Below, piece after piece: positions 50,459 to 59,619 of a stretch of DNA of 64,000 nt. Position numbers and translations under genes: made by a program. Origin of the DNA: Pedobacter frigoris (GTDB taxonomy: Bacteria; Bacteroidota; Bacteroidia; Sphingobacteriales; Sphingobacteriaceae); contig NZ_SWBQ01000006.1 in NCBI RefSeq assembly GCF_005116445.1, positions 62,001-126,000 on the forward strand. Direction: 5' to 3'. The notes beneath the pieces are model-generated. The model worked only from the letters and a program-made list of their open reading frames with translations. It was not told the DNA's origin and did no database searches. The stretch's first letter is position 1, and each line of letters starts with the position of its first letter.

Positions 50459-52770
50459 TCTATAGATCGTTTGTTGTAAATCAGATACCCCAAATGTAAC
50501 AAAATGCCGTTTCTTTTTATCGGATCATCGTATATATTATAACTGAGGCTTACAGGACCAACCGGGCTATGGTATACTATGCCTGCTGTTGCAGCGTATT
50601 GCCATCGGGTAAGCGGCTTCATCGTGCCTATGCCCTGAAAGCCCTGCCTCTCAAATTTTTGATAAGGTAAAAACACATATCCCTCTGCTCTCAGGTCAAG
50701 GTTCCTTTTGACGGTATATACATTTTTGATACCTCCGGCCAGGTAGCTGGTTGCTCTGAAATTTTCAAGAAATACGGATCTGCTGTCTTGCAAAGGATAA
50801 AATGCCGGGGCGACAAGCAAGGTTGAGTGATAATTTGAAAACAAGGGCTGGTTGGAATATACACCTTCTGCAAGGTATCCTAATGCGTATTTTGGGGTAG
50901 TAAAGAAATAATTTTCGTCGCTTATTTTAAGGTTGATCCATTGCCGGTATGTTCTGGTGGTTTGGGCTTTATTCAATGTCAGTTGATTTCCGGTGATATT
51001 GCCTGCTGTATAATTTTCCCGGCCTGCAAAGTAATTGAAGCTCAACAGAAAGTCTCTGCCTCTATTGGCGTATTGTTTTCGGTTAAAGGTGTATTGCTCG
51101 AAAGCAAAAGTAGATCTGGAACCATTAAAGACTGTCTTATCCAGTATGTCGCCTATGGTAAACTGATCATTTGGACTATATCTGTCATTGTTGTTAATAA
51201 ATGAGGTATTGAGCGTCACTCTGGTATTGCGGTTCAACGGGAATCCTACTTTTAAATCTATTTTCCTATCAGCTTGCTCAATATAAGTAGGGTGTGGGTT
51301 TTCTATAAATATGGAGCTTGTTTTATAATAATCGAAGTGGTTGTAAGTCATTTCGGCTGCCAGGAATAAGGGTAAGCGAGAAGGGTAGTCTATGCGGCCG
51401 CTAAGCTGCAGGGACTCATAAAAACGTCCGGAGTATAAGTTGGTGCCGAAGGTATATGATTTTCTGTTGAGGTAATTGTATTGGACGCCCAGAAATACAT
51501 TGCTGATTGGCCTTGTTGCAATATTTCCTCCGAAATCTACCTTAAAGCTTTTCTGTGGTTTAGCTATAATTTCAAAGTTATAGCTGTCACTTAAAGGATT
51601 ATAAGCGATTTTAGGGTAAACGGTTTCGAACGTTTCATCGGCTACGAGTTTATAATAGCCTTGCTTGATGTCGTTGAGGTTGAAGGTAGCCTGATCACTT
51701 TTAAAAAGACGTTCAATGTATCTTTTTTGCTGTGTATTTACTCCGGTAACAGTTACGCTGCTAAATACGAGGTCTCGCTTTTTATTGTTGAAGCTATTCC
51801 TTCGCAGCATGACTTCAGGGATGCTGACGCGTTTATGGATTTTTTGCTTGATCTGAGACATTTCCGCAATCGTAGCATCATATCCCTGTTTAATGAGCGC
51901 AGCTACCGGATTAAAATTAGCAACAGAATAGCCACGAAGATCGGGCTGTATGTAGATCCCGTTTTCGCCTATAAGTGTAGAATCTGATTTTGAAAGGAAC
52001 ATGAAAACCATAAGACGGTTCATTAGCCTTTCATCATTTTTAGGGTATTCATTATAGTTTTTGGAAGAAACGTTTGAACCGATGATGACATCTGGATTGA
52101 AATCTTTTTTCATGACATCTGCAGGAAAATTATTGTATAGACCTCCGTCAAATACATACTTTTCGTCCAGCTTAATGGGTCGGTAAATAAGGGGGACAGT
52201 CATGGTTGCTCTAACTGCTTCGGCAAGACTGCCTTTACTCACTGTGATGCTGGTTTGAGATAAAACATCGGAAACCATACAGCGATAGGGGACAAAAAGG
52301 TTGTCGAAATTATCTTTAGAAATGGCGGAGGCTTGCGAAAAAAGTTCCAGCAAAGCAAAATTTAGAGGTATGTCATTGACAAGATTTGAGCGAAAATTGA
52401 GCCGCAGGTTTGTGTCTATGGACAGTTTGGCGGTTAGGATTGATGAGTTGATACTTTTCTTCTGGAAGAAGAAACTATAGTCGCTCTTGTACCTGCCGCT
52501 TACCCAATCCTGAAAATCTATGCTTAGTGCAATCTTTTCAATTTGGGCCGGTGAATATCCTGAGGCATACATGGCGCCTACTATACCACCCATGGAGGTC
52601 CCCGTTATATAGTCTATCGGAATGTGATTTTCTTCCAGAGCCTTTAGAATTCCGATATGGGCAAGTCCTTTAGCCCCTCCTCCGCTCAATACCAGTCCTA
52701 CTTTTTGCGCATAGCCCTCAATGGCAGGGCATGCAAGTAAAAACAGGGTCAGTATTTTAAGGAGTTTCAT
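50455..52770 (-). CDS. Patatin-like phospholipase with C-terminal Omp85-type barrel
   Basis: 771 residues with a signal peptide ending near IEGYAQ. The patatin domain has LVLSGGGAKGLAHIGIL (oxyanion loop), GTSMGG (nucleophile Ser59) and DGGLYNNFPADV (catalytic Asp). Residues about 330-400 form a POTRA-like domain, and the rest a 16-strand-type barrel (FGTNLYSGRFYESLQLSGRIDYPSRLPLFLAAEMTYNHFDYY and similar). This is the layout of PlpD-type (type Vd) autotransporters. It would place a lipase or acyl hydrolase at the outer membrane. The downstream small membrane protein overlaps its stop codon. Confidence 0.93.
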   Translation of the reverse strand: MKLLKILTLFLLACPAIEGYAQKVGLVLSGGGAKGLAHIGILKALEENHIPIDYITGTSMGGIVGAMYASGYSPAQIEKIALSIDFQDWVSGRYKSDYSFFFQKKSINSSILTAKLSIDTNLRLNFRSNLVNDIPLNFALLELFSQASAISKDNFDNLFVPYRCMVSDVLSQTSITVSKGSLAEAVRATMTVPLIYRPIKLDEKYVFDGGLYNNFPADVMKKDFNPDVIIGSNVSSKNYNEYPKNDERLMNRLMVFMFLSKSDSTLIGENGIYIQPDLRGYSVANFNPVAALIKQGYDATIAEMSQIKQKIHKRVSIPEVMLRRNSFNNKKRDLVFSSVTVTGVNTQQKRYIERLFKSDQATFNLNDIKQGYYKLVADETFETVYPKIAYNPLSDSYNFEIIAKPQKSFKVDFGGNIATRPISNVFLGVQYNYLNRKSYTFGTNLYSGRFYESLQLSGRIDYPSRLPLFLAAEMTYNHFDYYKTSSIFIENPHPTYIEQADRKIDLKVGFPLNRNTRVTLNTSFINNNDRYSPNDQFTIGDILDKTVFNGSRSTFAFEQYTFNRKQYANRGRDFLLSFNYFAGRENYTAGNITGNQLTLNKAQTTRTYRQWINLKISDENYFFTTPKYALGYLAEGVYSNQPLFSNYHSTLLVAPAFYPLQDSRSVFLENFRATSYLAGGIKNVYTVKRNLDLRAEGYVFLPYQKFERQGFQGIGTMKPLTRWQYAATAGIVYHSPVGPVSLSYNIYDDPIKRNGILLHLGYLIYNKRSIE

Positions 52771-52969
52771 AACTTAAAATTAAGGTTTTTTTCTGTAGCT
52801 ACGTCATCCTGTCCCGCACAGAAACTCTGCTTGCAATTTCACCCGCTTTTCCGCTCACATTTATCCTCATCTTGTTGATGCCGCAGGAATAGAAAATCAA
52901 GCACCAATGAAGTTTTGCAAGGCCAGACATAGGGCGCACTGATCGACTTTAAATATATTTTCAAATAAA

Positions 52970-53020
52970 TTTGCGTAACTCATGGGTTACCTATATATTT
53001 GAGTAACCCAAAAGTTACTC
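52970..53020 (+). promoter_or_regulatory. Promoter with two operator palindromes for the SRPBCC/ArsR operon
   Basis: TTTG (52970-52973) and TATATTTG (52994-53001) are 20 bp apart. The spacer holds GTAACTCATGGGTTAC (52975-52990). The second palindrome GAGTAACCCAAAAGTTACTC (53001-53020) starts at the last base of the -7 element and covers the expected transcription start. Both use GAGTWAC-like half-sites. The downstream ArsR-type repressor is the natural candidate to bind here, giving autoregulation. Confidence 0.7.
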
Positions 53021-53023
53021 ATT

Positions 53024-53476
53024 ATGGCAAAAATTATTAAACACCAGTATTTCTTCGCGCACCCCATTGATATGGTTTGGGAATACCTGACCAATTCTGA
53101 ATTGATGGCGCAATGGCTCATGAAAAATGATTTTCTACCTATAGTAGGTCATGAGTTCCAGTTCCGAACCGGCGCAAAAGCGAATCTGAATTTAGACGGT
53201 ATCTTTCATTGCAAAGTGTTGGAGATTGAACCATTAAAAAAATTAGTTTACTCCTGGAACTGTGGCCCGGGTGAAGGAAAGATCAACCTGGAGTCGGTAG
53301 TCACCTGGCAGCTGGAAGTAAGAGAAAATGGTACAACAGTTGTTTTGGAACATCGTGGTTTTAATCAGGAAGAGAATCTTGATATGTATCATGCGTTGTT
53401 ACATGGCTGGTTAGAGAAATTCCAGAATATTGATAAACTTTTAAAAGCTACAGACCATGGCCATACCAACGCTTGA
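53024..53476 (+). CDS. SRPBCC (AHSA1-type) domain protein
   Basis: 150 residues forming one START/Bet v1-like hydrophobic-cavity domain: HQYFFAHPIDMVWEYLTNSELMAQWLM, the typical opening, then FQFRTGAKANLNLDGIFHCKVLEIEPLKKLVYSW and a C-terminal long helix (YHALLHGWLEKFQNIDKLL). The ligand is unknown. It is the first gene of a three-gene operon under a double operator. Its end overlaps the ArsR gene by 20 bases. Two such domains flanking an ArsR gene is a familiar arrangement in soil bacteria. Confidence 0.9.
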   Translation: MAKIIKHQYFFAHPIDMVWEYLTNSELMAQWLMKNDFLPIVGHEFQFRTGAKANLNLDGIFHCKVLEIEPLKKLVYSWNCGPGEGKINLESVVTWQLEVRENGTTVVLEHRGFNQEENLDMYHALLHGWLEKFQNIDKLLKATDHGHTNA

Positions 53477-53792
53477 TGCCTTCCAGGTAATCGGGGATCC
53501 CAGCAGGCGAAAGATGATCATGTTGCTTTCTGAAGATAGTCTGACCATCAACGGCCTGGCCGATCATTTCGATATGAGCCGGCCCGCTGTTTCCAAACAT
53601 GTGAAAATATTGGAAGCCTCAGGGTTTATTTCCATCCAGGACATGGGTAGGGAACGTTACTGCACGCTAAAAAAGGACGGATTCGAGGAATTGCAAAACT
53701 GGTTAAACTACTTTGATGAGTTCTGGACGTCTAAACTGAAAAAATTGGACACCTTATTGAATAAAAACCAGCAATCTGAGCATAAATGCTAA
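53457..53792 (+). CDS. ArsR family winged-helix regulator
   Basis: 111 residues. DAFQVIGDPSRRKMIMLLSEDSLTINGLADHFDMSRPAVSKHVKILEASGFISIQDMGRERYCTL is the ArsR winged helix with recognition helix MSRPAVSKHVKIL. The Cys-based metal site of classical ArsR proteins (ELCVC) is missing, so it probably senses something other than arsenite or cadmium. It is translated from an ATG inside the end of the first gene. It likely represses its own operon through the palindromes at 52975-53020. Confidence 0.92.
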   Translation: MAIPTLDAFQVIGDPSRRKMIMLLSEDSLTINGLADHFDMSRPAVSKHVKILEASGFISIQDMGRERYCTLKKDGFEELQNWLNYFDEFWTSKLKKLDTLLNKNQQSEHKC

Positions 53793-53815
53793 TTAATCAA
53801 CCAAAAATTATAACC

Positions 53816-54286
53816 ATGACGACAACAGATTTTACCACTACCTTCTTGGTAGACCAAAGCCCGGAACAAGTGTTTGGGGCTATCAATGATATCCGTGCCT
53901 GGTGGTCGGAGGATTTCAAAGGCCAATCCGAAAGACTGGATGATGAATTCGAAGTCCGCTTTGCAGACATGCATTATTCCAAACAAAAGCTAACTGCAGT
54001 TATTCCTAACCAAAAAATAGTCTGGCTGGTTACAGAAAGCCATTTGAGTTTCCTCGAGGACAAAGAGGAGTGGACAGGAACGCAGATTTGCTTTGAAATT
54101 TCTCAAAAAGAAGGTCAGACACAACTGTGGTTCACTCATATGGGTTTGGTTCCTGAGAGCGAATGTTATCAGGATTGTTTTAAAGGCTGGAACTATTTCC
54201 TGCAGCATAGTTTGTTTAACCTGATCACCACCGGTAAAGGACAGCCGCATCGCCTGTCGGATGCGGAGGTTAAGACTGAGGTTTAA
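53816..54286 (+). CDS. SRPBCC domain protein
   Basis: 156 residues from ATG 53816 (an ATG at 53786 overlapping the ArsR stop adds ten residues). It opens with TDFTTTFLVDQSPEQVFGAINDIRAWWSEDFKG, a START-like N-terminus, and continues with FEVRFADMHYSKQKLTAVIPNQKIVWLVTES and an end helix (CFKGWNYFLQHSLFNLI). It is a second, clearly divergent member of the fold, so the operon does not carry a recent duplicate. Its ligand is unknown. It ends eight bases before the convergent TspO gene stop. Confidence 0.88.
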   Translation: MTTTDFTTTFLVDQSPEQVFGAINDIRAWWSEDFKGQSERLDDEFEVRFADMHYSKQKLTAVIPNQKIVWLVTESHLSFLEDKEEWTGTQICFEISQKEGQTQLWFTHMGLVPESECYQDCFKGWNYFLQHSLFNLITTGKGQPHRLSDAEVKTEV

Positions 54287-54294
54287 TCGGTCTG

Positions 54295-54771
54295 CTAATT
54301 CAATATAAAGATGTTATAGGTAAGCAAGGTTGCAAAACTCACCCACAAGATATAGGGTATAAAAAGAAGTCCTGCAGTCTTGTCTATCTTATAAAAGACC
54401 CTTGCATTGATGATGATCACGATGAGAAATATAATGATTTCGAATAGTGCAAGATCGATCTTCTTTACGTAGAAAAATATAAAAGACCACATCAGGTTTA
54501 GCAGCAACTGAATTAGATAAATAGCTACTGTACGCGGAAAATTCTCAATCTGAGCCCTCTTTTGCCATACCAGGTAGGCCGAGATGCCAATCAGGACAAA
54601 GAGCGTTGTCCATACAGGTGCAAATAAGCTATCTGGAGGATTAAAAGAAGGTTTATTCAGTGTTTTGTACCAGGTCTTTACCGATTCTGCGGTAAATATA
54701 GATCCAACATAGCCAATTCCCAGTGGAATGGCTATGTTGATGATAAATGCAAGTGGTTTAAATTTCATCAT
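54295..54771 (-). CDS. TspO/MBR family protein
   Basis: 158 residues with five membrane helices. Conserved features are IPLGIGYVGSIFTAESVKTWYKTLNKPSFNPPDSLFAPVWTTLFVLIGISAYLVW and LNLMWSFIFFYVKKIDLALFEI, which match the tryptophan-rich TspO core. Members bind tetrapyrroles and related ligands in the membrane. Its ATG begins one base after the stop codon of the upstream large glycosidase-like gene, so the two are translationally coupled, an uncommon pairing. Its function in this organism is unknown. Confidence 0.92.
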   Translation of the reverse strand: MMKFKPLAFIINIAIPLGIGYVGSIFTAESVKTWYKTLNKPSFNPPDSLFAPVWTTLFVLIGISAYLVWQKRAQIENFPRTVAIYLIQLLLNLMWSFIFFYVKKIDLALFEIIIFLIVIIINARVFYKIDKTAGLLFIPYILWVSFATLLTYNIFILN

Positions 54772-54772
54772 C

Positions 54773-57754
54773 TTAATTTTCTTTGATCACAATCATCCAG
54801 CCTTTGCGTGGTGCAACTGTAATATCATCGTTGGCATTAAACACTTGTGCCGGCTGAAAGTTTTTAATATCTGGAGCAGTAATCGTAGCTTTTGCTGGAT
54901 CTATGCCCAGTGCTTTCCAGTCAATGTTGAGTTTTATTTTTACATCTTCCTTTGCCCAGCTTGCCAGTGCAACCAGTGTGCTTTTTTCTTTTTTATAAAT
55001 GGTGGCCAGTACTTCCGGATTGCCGGTTTTAACCGGGTTGTTTTCTACCCAATATCCGATCATTTTACTACCCTGCATACCAAATTTGTCCCATTCTTTC
55101 CATATCGGACGAGGATCTGCACCATCGCTCCAGGGCATACGATTTGTCATTCCATAGATCATCCCTCTCCATGCATTTCCGCCATCCTGAAGCATTTCTC
55201 CCATCAATCCGAATGGAATGCCAGACACTTCTGTCATGAAGAAATCCGGTCCGCTTTTCTCATAGTCAAAGTACTCGCCAAACCATAAACGATTAAGGTA
55301 TGGGAAATGTTCCATGTAAAGATTCGCACTGTTGTTGAAGCCGTCGCTTTTGTTGTATTGATTCGCTGAATGCAGGTCTATAATTCCAGGATGACCGTTT
55401 TGGGTAAGTACAGTTTTGATGCGTTTCATTGTCGTGCGGTCAAAAGCCACATCATCAAGATAGATACCGTCTATACCTACATGTTTAACCAGCCAGTTCA
55501 TTCCTTCAACATAGTAATTGTGCCAGCGGCTCATTCCGCTGTTTACGATTGCTGCATCTTTAATTTCCGGTACATACCATGCCGCGATGTAGTCAGTACC
55601 CACATGCTCTTGTAACCATGAATAACCACCACCTTTGCCTGTAGAGTAGATCTCATGGCCTAAGCTGCGCAAAGGAAATGTCTCGTAGGCACTGTTGGAA
55701 AGTTCGCGGACCGTATTGTATATTTTTACTTTCAATCCCTTGCTGTGTGCTTCATCAATATAGCTTTTCATTTCCTTATGAGCGATGAAAGGGTAGTTGA
55801 TCACTGGATTGATAGGGGTGGCGTGGTGTATATTGATTAATGTTGCGCCTGTCGCTTTTATCGTATCCAGCTTATTGTATTTGTGATAAAAGCGGTTGCT
55901 CCACTGGAAATCAGTATTGATTGGATGGAAAGGAGTGATCAATAAGGTGAAGTTGTAATAAAGAGTGTCTCCTTTTTTCATGAAGTGTTCGCCGCTGTAG
56001 TTGTCTGCCAATACCGCCGCACCTTTTTTAAAGATCTGGATTCCGCCTTTACCTTCATTGCCCCACGAAGTAGGTAATAATAGAGGTTTTTGAAGATAGA
56101 AGTTTGTATTTAGCGGACGTATATAGTGCTGATCCCTTAGTGAATATTGAATACCCGCATTTACATCTCCGATCCATGCCCCGTCCTGATTTTTGGTGGC
56201 AACCTCCCATTTCCAGTTCAAACTATCAGGTCTTGTCCCCCCTTTTTGTCCTAGCCCCATTAAGTATTTGGCTGCTGCAGGCTGAATAGGCATATGCAGT
56301 CTGATGTCATTTAATTTGATGTCATTTTTGGCCAGGAATCTTACCGTATAAGACATAAAACCATCCGATTCTAAAGAAGCATTAATGTCCATATCCAGGC
56401 TATCGGAAATATTTTTGGTAGCCCATTTTACAATTCCAGGTTTTGTTTCTGTAAAGACAACACCTTCATTTTTCCATACTAGATCTTTATTATTTGATTT
56501 TATAACATGGAAATGAATAGGTTCTGTGAGGATGTTCTTTGGTGTACTGGAAATCCCGGTCATCTCCGGGGTAAAGAAAGTCTGGATCTGAGCAGGTAGC
56601 CCATCTTTATTTACCGTTACTTTTCTTCCTAACAATGCAATGGTTTTATCTGTTACGACCAGCGGGATATAAGGAGCTATGACTTCATTTTTTTGAGCCA
56701 GTGTTGAATTGAGCCAGGTAAGCCTGGTTTGTTTCCATGGCTCATTGATTCCGCCTTCTTTAGCTAGAGTGTTGCTTACTGTAAGGTTAATTTTAATTGT
56801 GTTGCTGGCAGTCCCTTTCGTAGTAACGGTGGCTGTACCTGAATAAGTTCCGGCTGCTGCAGTAGCAGGCAGATTTGCAAGTATCCATAGCGCTTGTACT
56901 TTCAATTTGGGCACATCAACCACTTTGTGCAGTTTCGAGCCGTCCCAGTTTGTTCCGTCTGTGTTCAGGCAAGATAAAACGCTGGAAGGAATCGAGTTTC
57001 CTGCTTTGTTTTTTAGACTGCTGAAACTTACCCTAACATCATTCAGGTCTTTCTTAGCGGCATATATCCCCAGCTGAAATGCGTAGTTTTCTCCTTTGGA
57101 GGCGGTTCCGCTAAAAGAGTTGGTCAATCCTTTTGCGATCCACCTTTGAGGAAGATCATCGGTCATCTTAATGGGATTGATCCTGTCTTCCGTAAACACT
57201 AGATAATCCTTTTGAGGGTGCTGTGAGATCAGGGTTTGTGTTTCTTTTGCTGTTGCAATAACTTCCATTGGGTAAAAGCTATTCATTGCATTTATGGATT
57301 GTATTTCTTTTACCAGTGCAGGAACAGCATTTTGGGTTGCGCCCGACCATTGTGTATTAGGTTGGTTCTTTACATACTGAGCATTTGGATAATTAGATCT
57401 GCCTTCTACCTGGTAAGGCATGTAGTAAACGTAGTATGTGCCCGGACCAGATGTGGGCTCGAAATAGACAGTTCCCTGTTCACGGTTAACATCTGTAGCG
57501 TTGGTATTTTTAATGATTTTGTTAGTCCTGGCATCTACCACCCATATGGCTTTGAGTTCAGGTTTAGTATCCCTTCTTCTCCAGTCGATCGTTGCTTTCG
57601 CTACTTTTCCGGCATTACTTACCTGAAGTACGGCGCGGTGGTTTCCTAAGGAATCAGGATTCCAGGAGTCATTTCCATTGGTGTATTTTATTTGTTGAGA
57701 GAAAGCGCCCTTCATCAGGAATAAAGTAAAAGTTAATGCAATAAATCGTTTCAT
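54773..57754 (-). CDS. Large secreted protein, putative glycoside hydrolase (DUF6067/GH123-like)
   Basis: 993 residues from ATG 57754, where the signal peptide (MKRFIALTFTLFLMKGAFSQ) begins; the longer form from 57832 lacks one. The N-terminal region is beta-sandwich-like (VLQVSNAGKVAKATIDWRRRD, YFEPTSGPGTYYVYYMPYQVEG), followed by another Ig-like domain near 250-350. A TIM-barrel-like catalytic part includes HATPINPVINYPF, GLKVKIYNTVRELSNSAYE, WLVKHVGIDGIYLDDVAFDRTTMKRI and GIIDLHSANQYNK, where DD are candidate acids. I assign the family with caution; the substrate is unknown. It forms a transcript with tspO. A TACATTTG promoter element lies about 62 bases upstream of the start. Confidence 0.78.
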   Translation of the reverse strand: MKRFIALTFTLFLMKGAFSQQIKYTNGNDSWNPDSLGNHRAVLQVSNAGKVAKATIDWRRRDTKPELKAIWVVDARTNKIIKNTNATDVNREQGTVYFEPTSGPGTYYVYYMPYQVEGRSNYPNAQYVKNQPNTQWSGATQNAVPALVKEIQSINAMNSFYPMEVIATAKETQTLISQHPQKDYLVFTEDRINPIKMTDDLPQRWIAKGLTNSFSGTASKGENYAFQLGIYAAKKDLNDVRVSFSSLKNKAGNSIPSSVLSCLNTDGTNWDGSKLHKVVDVPKLKVQALWILANLPATAAAGTYSGTATVTTKGTASNTIKINLTVSNTLAKEGGINEPWKQTRLTWLNSTLAQKNEVIAPYIPLVVTDKTIALLGRKVTVNKDGLPAQIQTFFTPEMTGISSTPKNILTEPIHFHVIKSNNKDLVWKNEGVVFTETKPGIVKWATKNISDSLDMDINASLESDGFMSYTVRFLAKNDIKLNDIRLHMPIQPAAAKYLMGLGQKGGTRPDSLNWKWEVATKNQDGAWIGDVNAGIQYSLRDQHYIRPLNTNFYLQKPLLLPTSWGNEGKGGIQIFKKGAAVLADNYSGEHFMKKGDTLYYNFTLLITPFHPINTDFQWSNRFYHKYNKLDTIKATGATLINIHHATPINPVINYPFIAHKEMKSYIDEAHSKGLKVKIYNTVRELSNSAYETFPLRSLGHEIYSTGKGGGYSWLQEHVGTDYIAAWYVPEIKDAAIVNSGMSRWHNYYVEGMNWLVKHVGIDGIYLDDVAFDRTTMKRIKTVLTQNGHPGIIDLHSANQYNKSDGFNNSANLYMEHFPYLNRLWFGEYFDYEKSGPDFFMTEVSGIPFGLMGEMLQDGGNAWRGMIYGMTNRMPWSDGADPRPIWKEWDKFGMQGSKMIGYWVENNPVKTGNPEVLATIYKKEKSTLVALASWAKEDVKIKLNIDWKALGIDPAKATITAPDIKNFQPAQVFNANDDITVAPRKGWMIVIKEN

Positions 57755-57815
57755 TTGTGTGGGTTTAGAAAAGGGGTTGATATGGGTTGTTGCGTCACCG
57801 TTAAATGATGCAGAA

Positions 57816-57846
57816 CAAATGTAATAAATCAATAATCTTTTCTAAA
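57816..57846 (-). promoter_or_regulatory. Promoter of the putative glycosidase-tspO operon
   Basis: Reading the minus strand, TTTA (57846-57843) and TACATTTG (57823-57816) are separated by 19 bp. The -7 matches TAnnTTTG exactly and the -33 in three of four bases. The start codon is at 57754, giving a leader of about 55 nt. Confidence 0.5.
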
Positions 57847-57902
57847 TTACAATCGCTTTAATTACAAGCTATATTAAAAACGTTACAACGCATCTATCTA
57901 CT

Positions 57903-59516
57903 ATGTTTCAGGAGAATATACTTTTTATACTCGTGCTGCTTTTTGCAACTTTTATGCTGATCATGCTCGCGCAAAAGCTCAAAATATCCTATCCGATCTT
58001 TTTAGTACTTGCAGGTTTGGCCATCAGCTTCATCCCCGGAGTGCCGGTTATCGAAATTGAACCTGAATTGATCTTCGTGATCTTCCTGCCCCCCTTATTG
58101 TATGAAGCTGCATGGTATACCTCATGGAATGATTTCTGGAAGTGGAGGAGGCCGATAGCGATGCTGGCTTTTGGGCTGGTATTTTTTACCTCAGTTATTG
58201 TTGCTTATGTTTCATCATCTATGATACCGGGATTTACGCTGGCACTCGGGTTTTTACTCGGAGGGATTATATCACCGCCTGATGCGGTAGCGGCGACTTC
58301 GGTATTGAAGAATGTGAAAATACCGGGACGGCTTACCACGGTACTGGAGGGAGAAAGCCTGATCAATGATGCCTCCAGTTTAATTGTTTTCCGATTTGCG
58401 GTAGTTGCTATCATCTCCGGAAAGTTTTCACTCGGGGAGGCTGTCGGACAGTTTTTCATAGCAGCGATCATGGGTGTGGTTATAGGTTTGGCCATAGCAC
58501 ATGTCATGTATGTGGTGCATCGGTTTTTGCCTACTACGCCAAGCATAGATACCTCACTGACGCTAATGTCACCGTATTTTATGTACATCGCTGCAGAACA
58601 TTTTCATTATTCGGGAGTGATGGCGGTAGTAGCCGGAGGGTTATTTTTGTCCTACCGGTCGCACGAGATATTTTCGCATAGCAATTCCAGGATTCAGGCG
58701 GTAGGCGTATGGGCAACTGTAGGTTTTGTTTTGAATGGTCTCGTGTTTATTCTCATTGGACTGGAACTCCCCGTTGTGATTGAAAATCTGGGTGACTATT
58801 CTATTGCAGAAGCCATAAAATATGGGCTGATCATCAGTTTGATTACCATATTGGTGAGGCTGGTTTATGTCCTTCCGATCGCCTATGTGCCCAAGTGGCT
58901 GGGGAATACTAAACGTATGGATCCGCAAAATCCGCTTTGGAAAGGTCCTTTGATTGTGGGCTGGGCCGGTATGCGTGGGGTTGTTTCCCTTGCATCGGCA
59001 TTGTCGGTTCCTCTTTTACTTAAAAATGGTGAAGCATTCCCGCATCGCAACCTGATCTTGTTCATCACATTTATTGTGATTTTAGTTACACTCGTATTTC
59101 AGGGGCTGACCTTACCATTGATCATTAAATGGATCAAAATAAAAGATATCGAGGATTTCCCACCTTCAGGAGAGCAGGAAGCTGCGATAAAAGTTCGTTT
59201 AATGCGGACTGCACTTAAACGGTTAAATGAAAGATATTCATTGGAGGCAAAAGATAACGAGTTGATAGGTTTTCTAAAAAGGCAGCTTGAAAGTGACGCT
59301 ATACTTATCAATGAAAGGCTGGAATCACTGGAGTGTGTGGATACAGAGAAAGAGGAAATTGAACTTTATAACCATGTATTGCTGGATCTTTACGAAGTAC
59401 AGAGGAAAGAACTTTTTGCCATTCGCCGCGAGCGGACATTCAATGATGAGGAAATTCGCAGACAGGAATATCAGCTTGATTTTGAAGAGGCAAAAATTAC
59501 AGGAGCTTCCCATTGA
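57903..59516 (+). CDS. CPA1-type Na+/H+ antiporter
   Basis: 537 residues. Twelve or so membrane helices occupy residues 1-410. LIFVIFLPPLLYEAAW, GGIISPPDAVAATSVLKNVKIPGRLTTVLEGESLINDASSLIVFR (the Asp/Asn-Asp ion site region) and GWAGMRGVVSLASALSVPL are hallmarks of the NhaP/YjcE group. A cytoplasmic tail of about 110 residues (KVRLMRTALKRLNERYSLEA onward) is predicted helical. It exchanges protons for sodium or other monovalent cations across the inner membrane. The gene is transcribed alone, divergent from the glycosidase operon. Confidence 0.93.
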   Translation: MFQENILFILVLLFATFMLIMLAQKLKISYPIFLVLAGLAISFIPGVPVIEIEPELIFVIFLPPLLYEAAWYTSWNDFWKWRRPIAMLAFGLVFFTSVIVAYVSSSMIPGFTLALGFLLGGIISPPDAVAATSVLKNVKIPGRLTTVLEGESLINDASSLIVFRFAVVAIISGKFSLGEAVGQFFIAAIMGVVIGLAIAHVMYVVHRFLPTTPSIDTSLTLMSPYFMYIAAEHFHYSGVMAVVAGGLFLSYRSHEIFSHSNSRIQAVGVWATVGFVLNGLVFILIGLELPVVIENLGDYSIAEAIKYGLIISLITILVRLVYVLPIAYVPKWLGNTKRMDPQNPLWKGPLIVGWAGMRGVVSLASALSVPLLLKNGEAFPHRNLILFITFIVILVTLVFQGLTLPLIIKWIKIKDIEDFPPSGEQEAAIKVRLMRTALKRLNERYSLEAKDNELIGFLKRQLESDAILINERLESLECVDTEKEEIELYNHVLLDLYEVQRKELFAIRRERTFNDEEIRRQEYQLDFEEAKITGASH

Positions 59517-59550
59517 TGTTTTTTTATGTAACACATAATAGACTCGGGAT

Positions 59551-59581
59551 TTTGTTCGATATTTGCATTACATTATATTTG
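59551..59581 (+). promoter_or_regulatory. Consensus Bacteroidota promoter for the FadR-type regulator
   Basis: TTTG (59551-59554) and TATATTTG (59574-59581) are separated by exactly 19 bp, matching both elements of the primary sigma consensus. The regulator ATG is at 59620, leaving a leader of roughly 33 nt. Confidence 0.8.
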
Positions 59582-59619
59582 AAAAGTACGTCAGCACATT
59601 GACGATTAAATTTATACAA

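Noticed and set aside
54728..55288. Plus-strand frame of 186 codons opposite tspO and the glycosidase gene
   Set aside because: It is Cys- and Phe-rich antisense noise over two well-supported genes.
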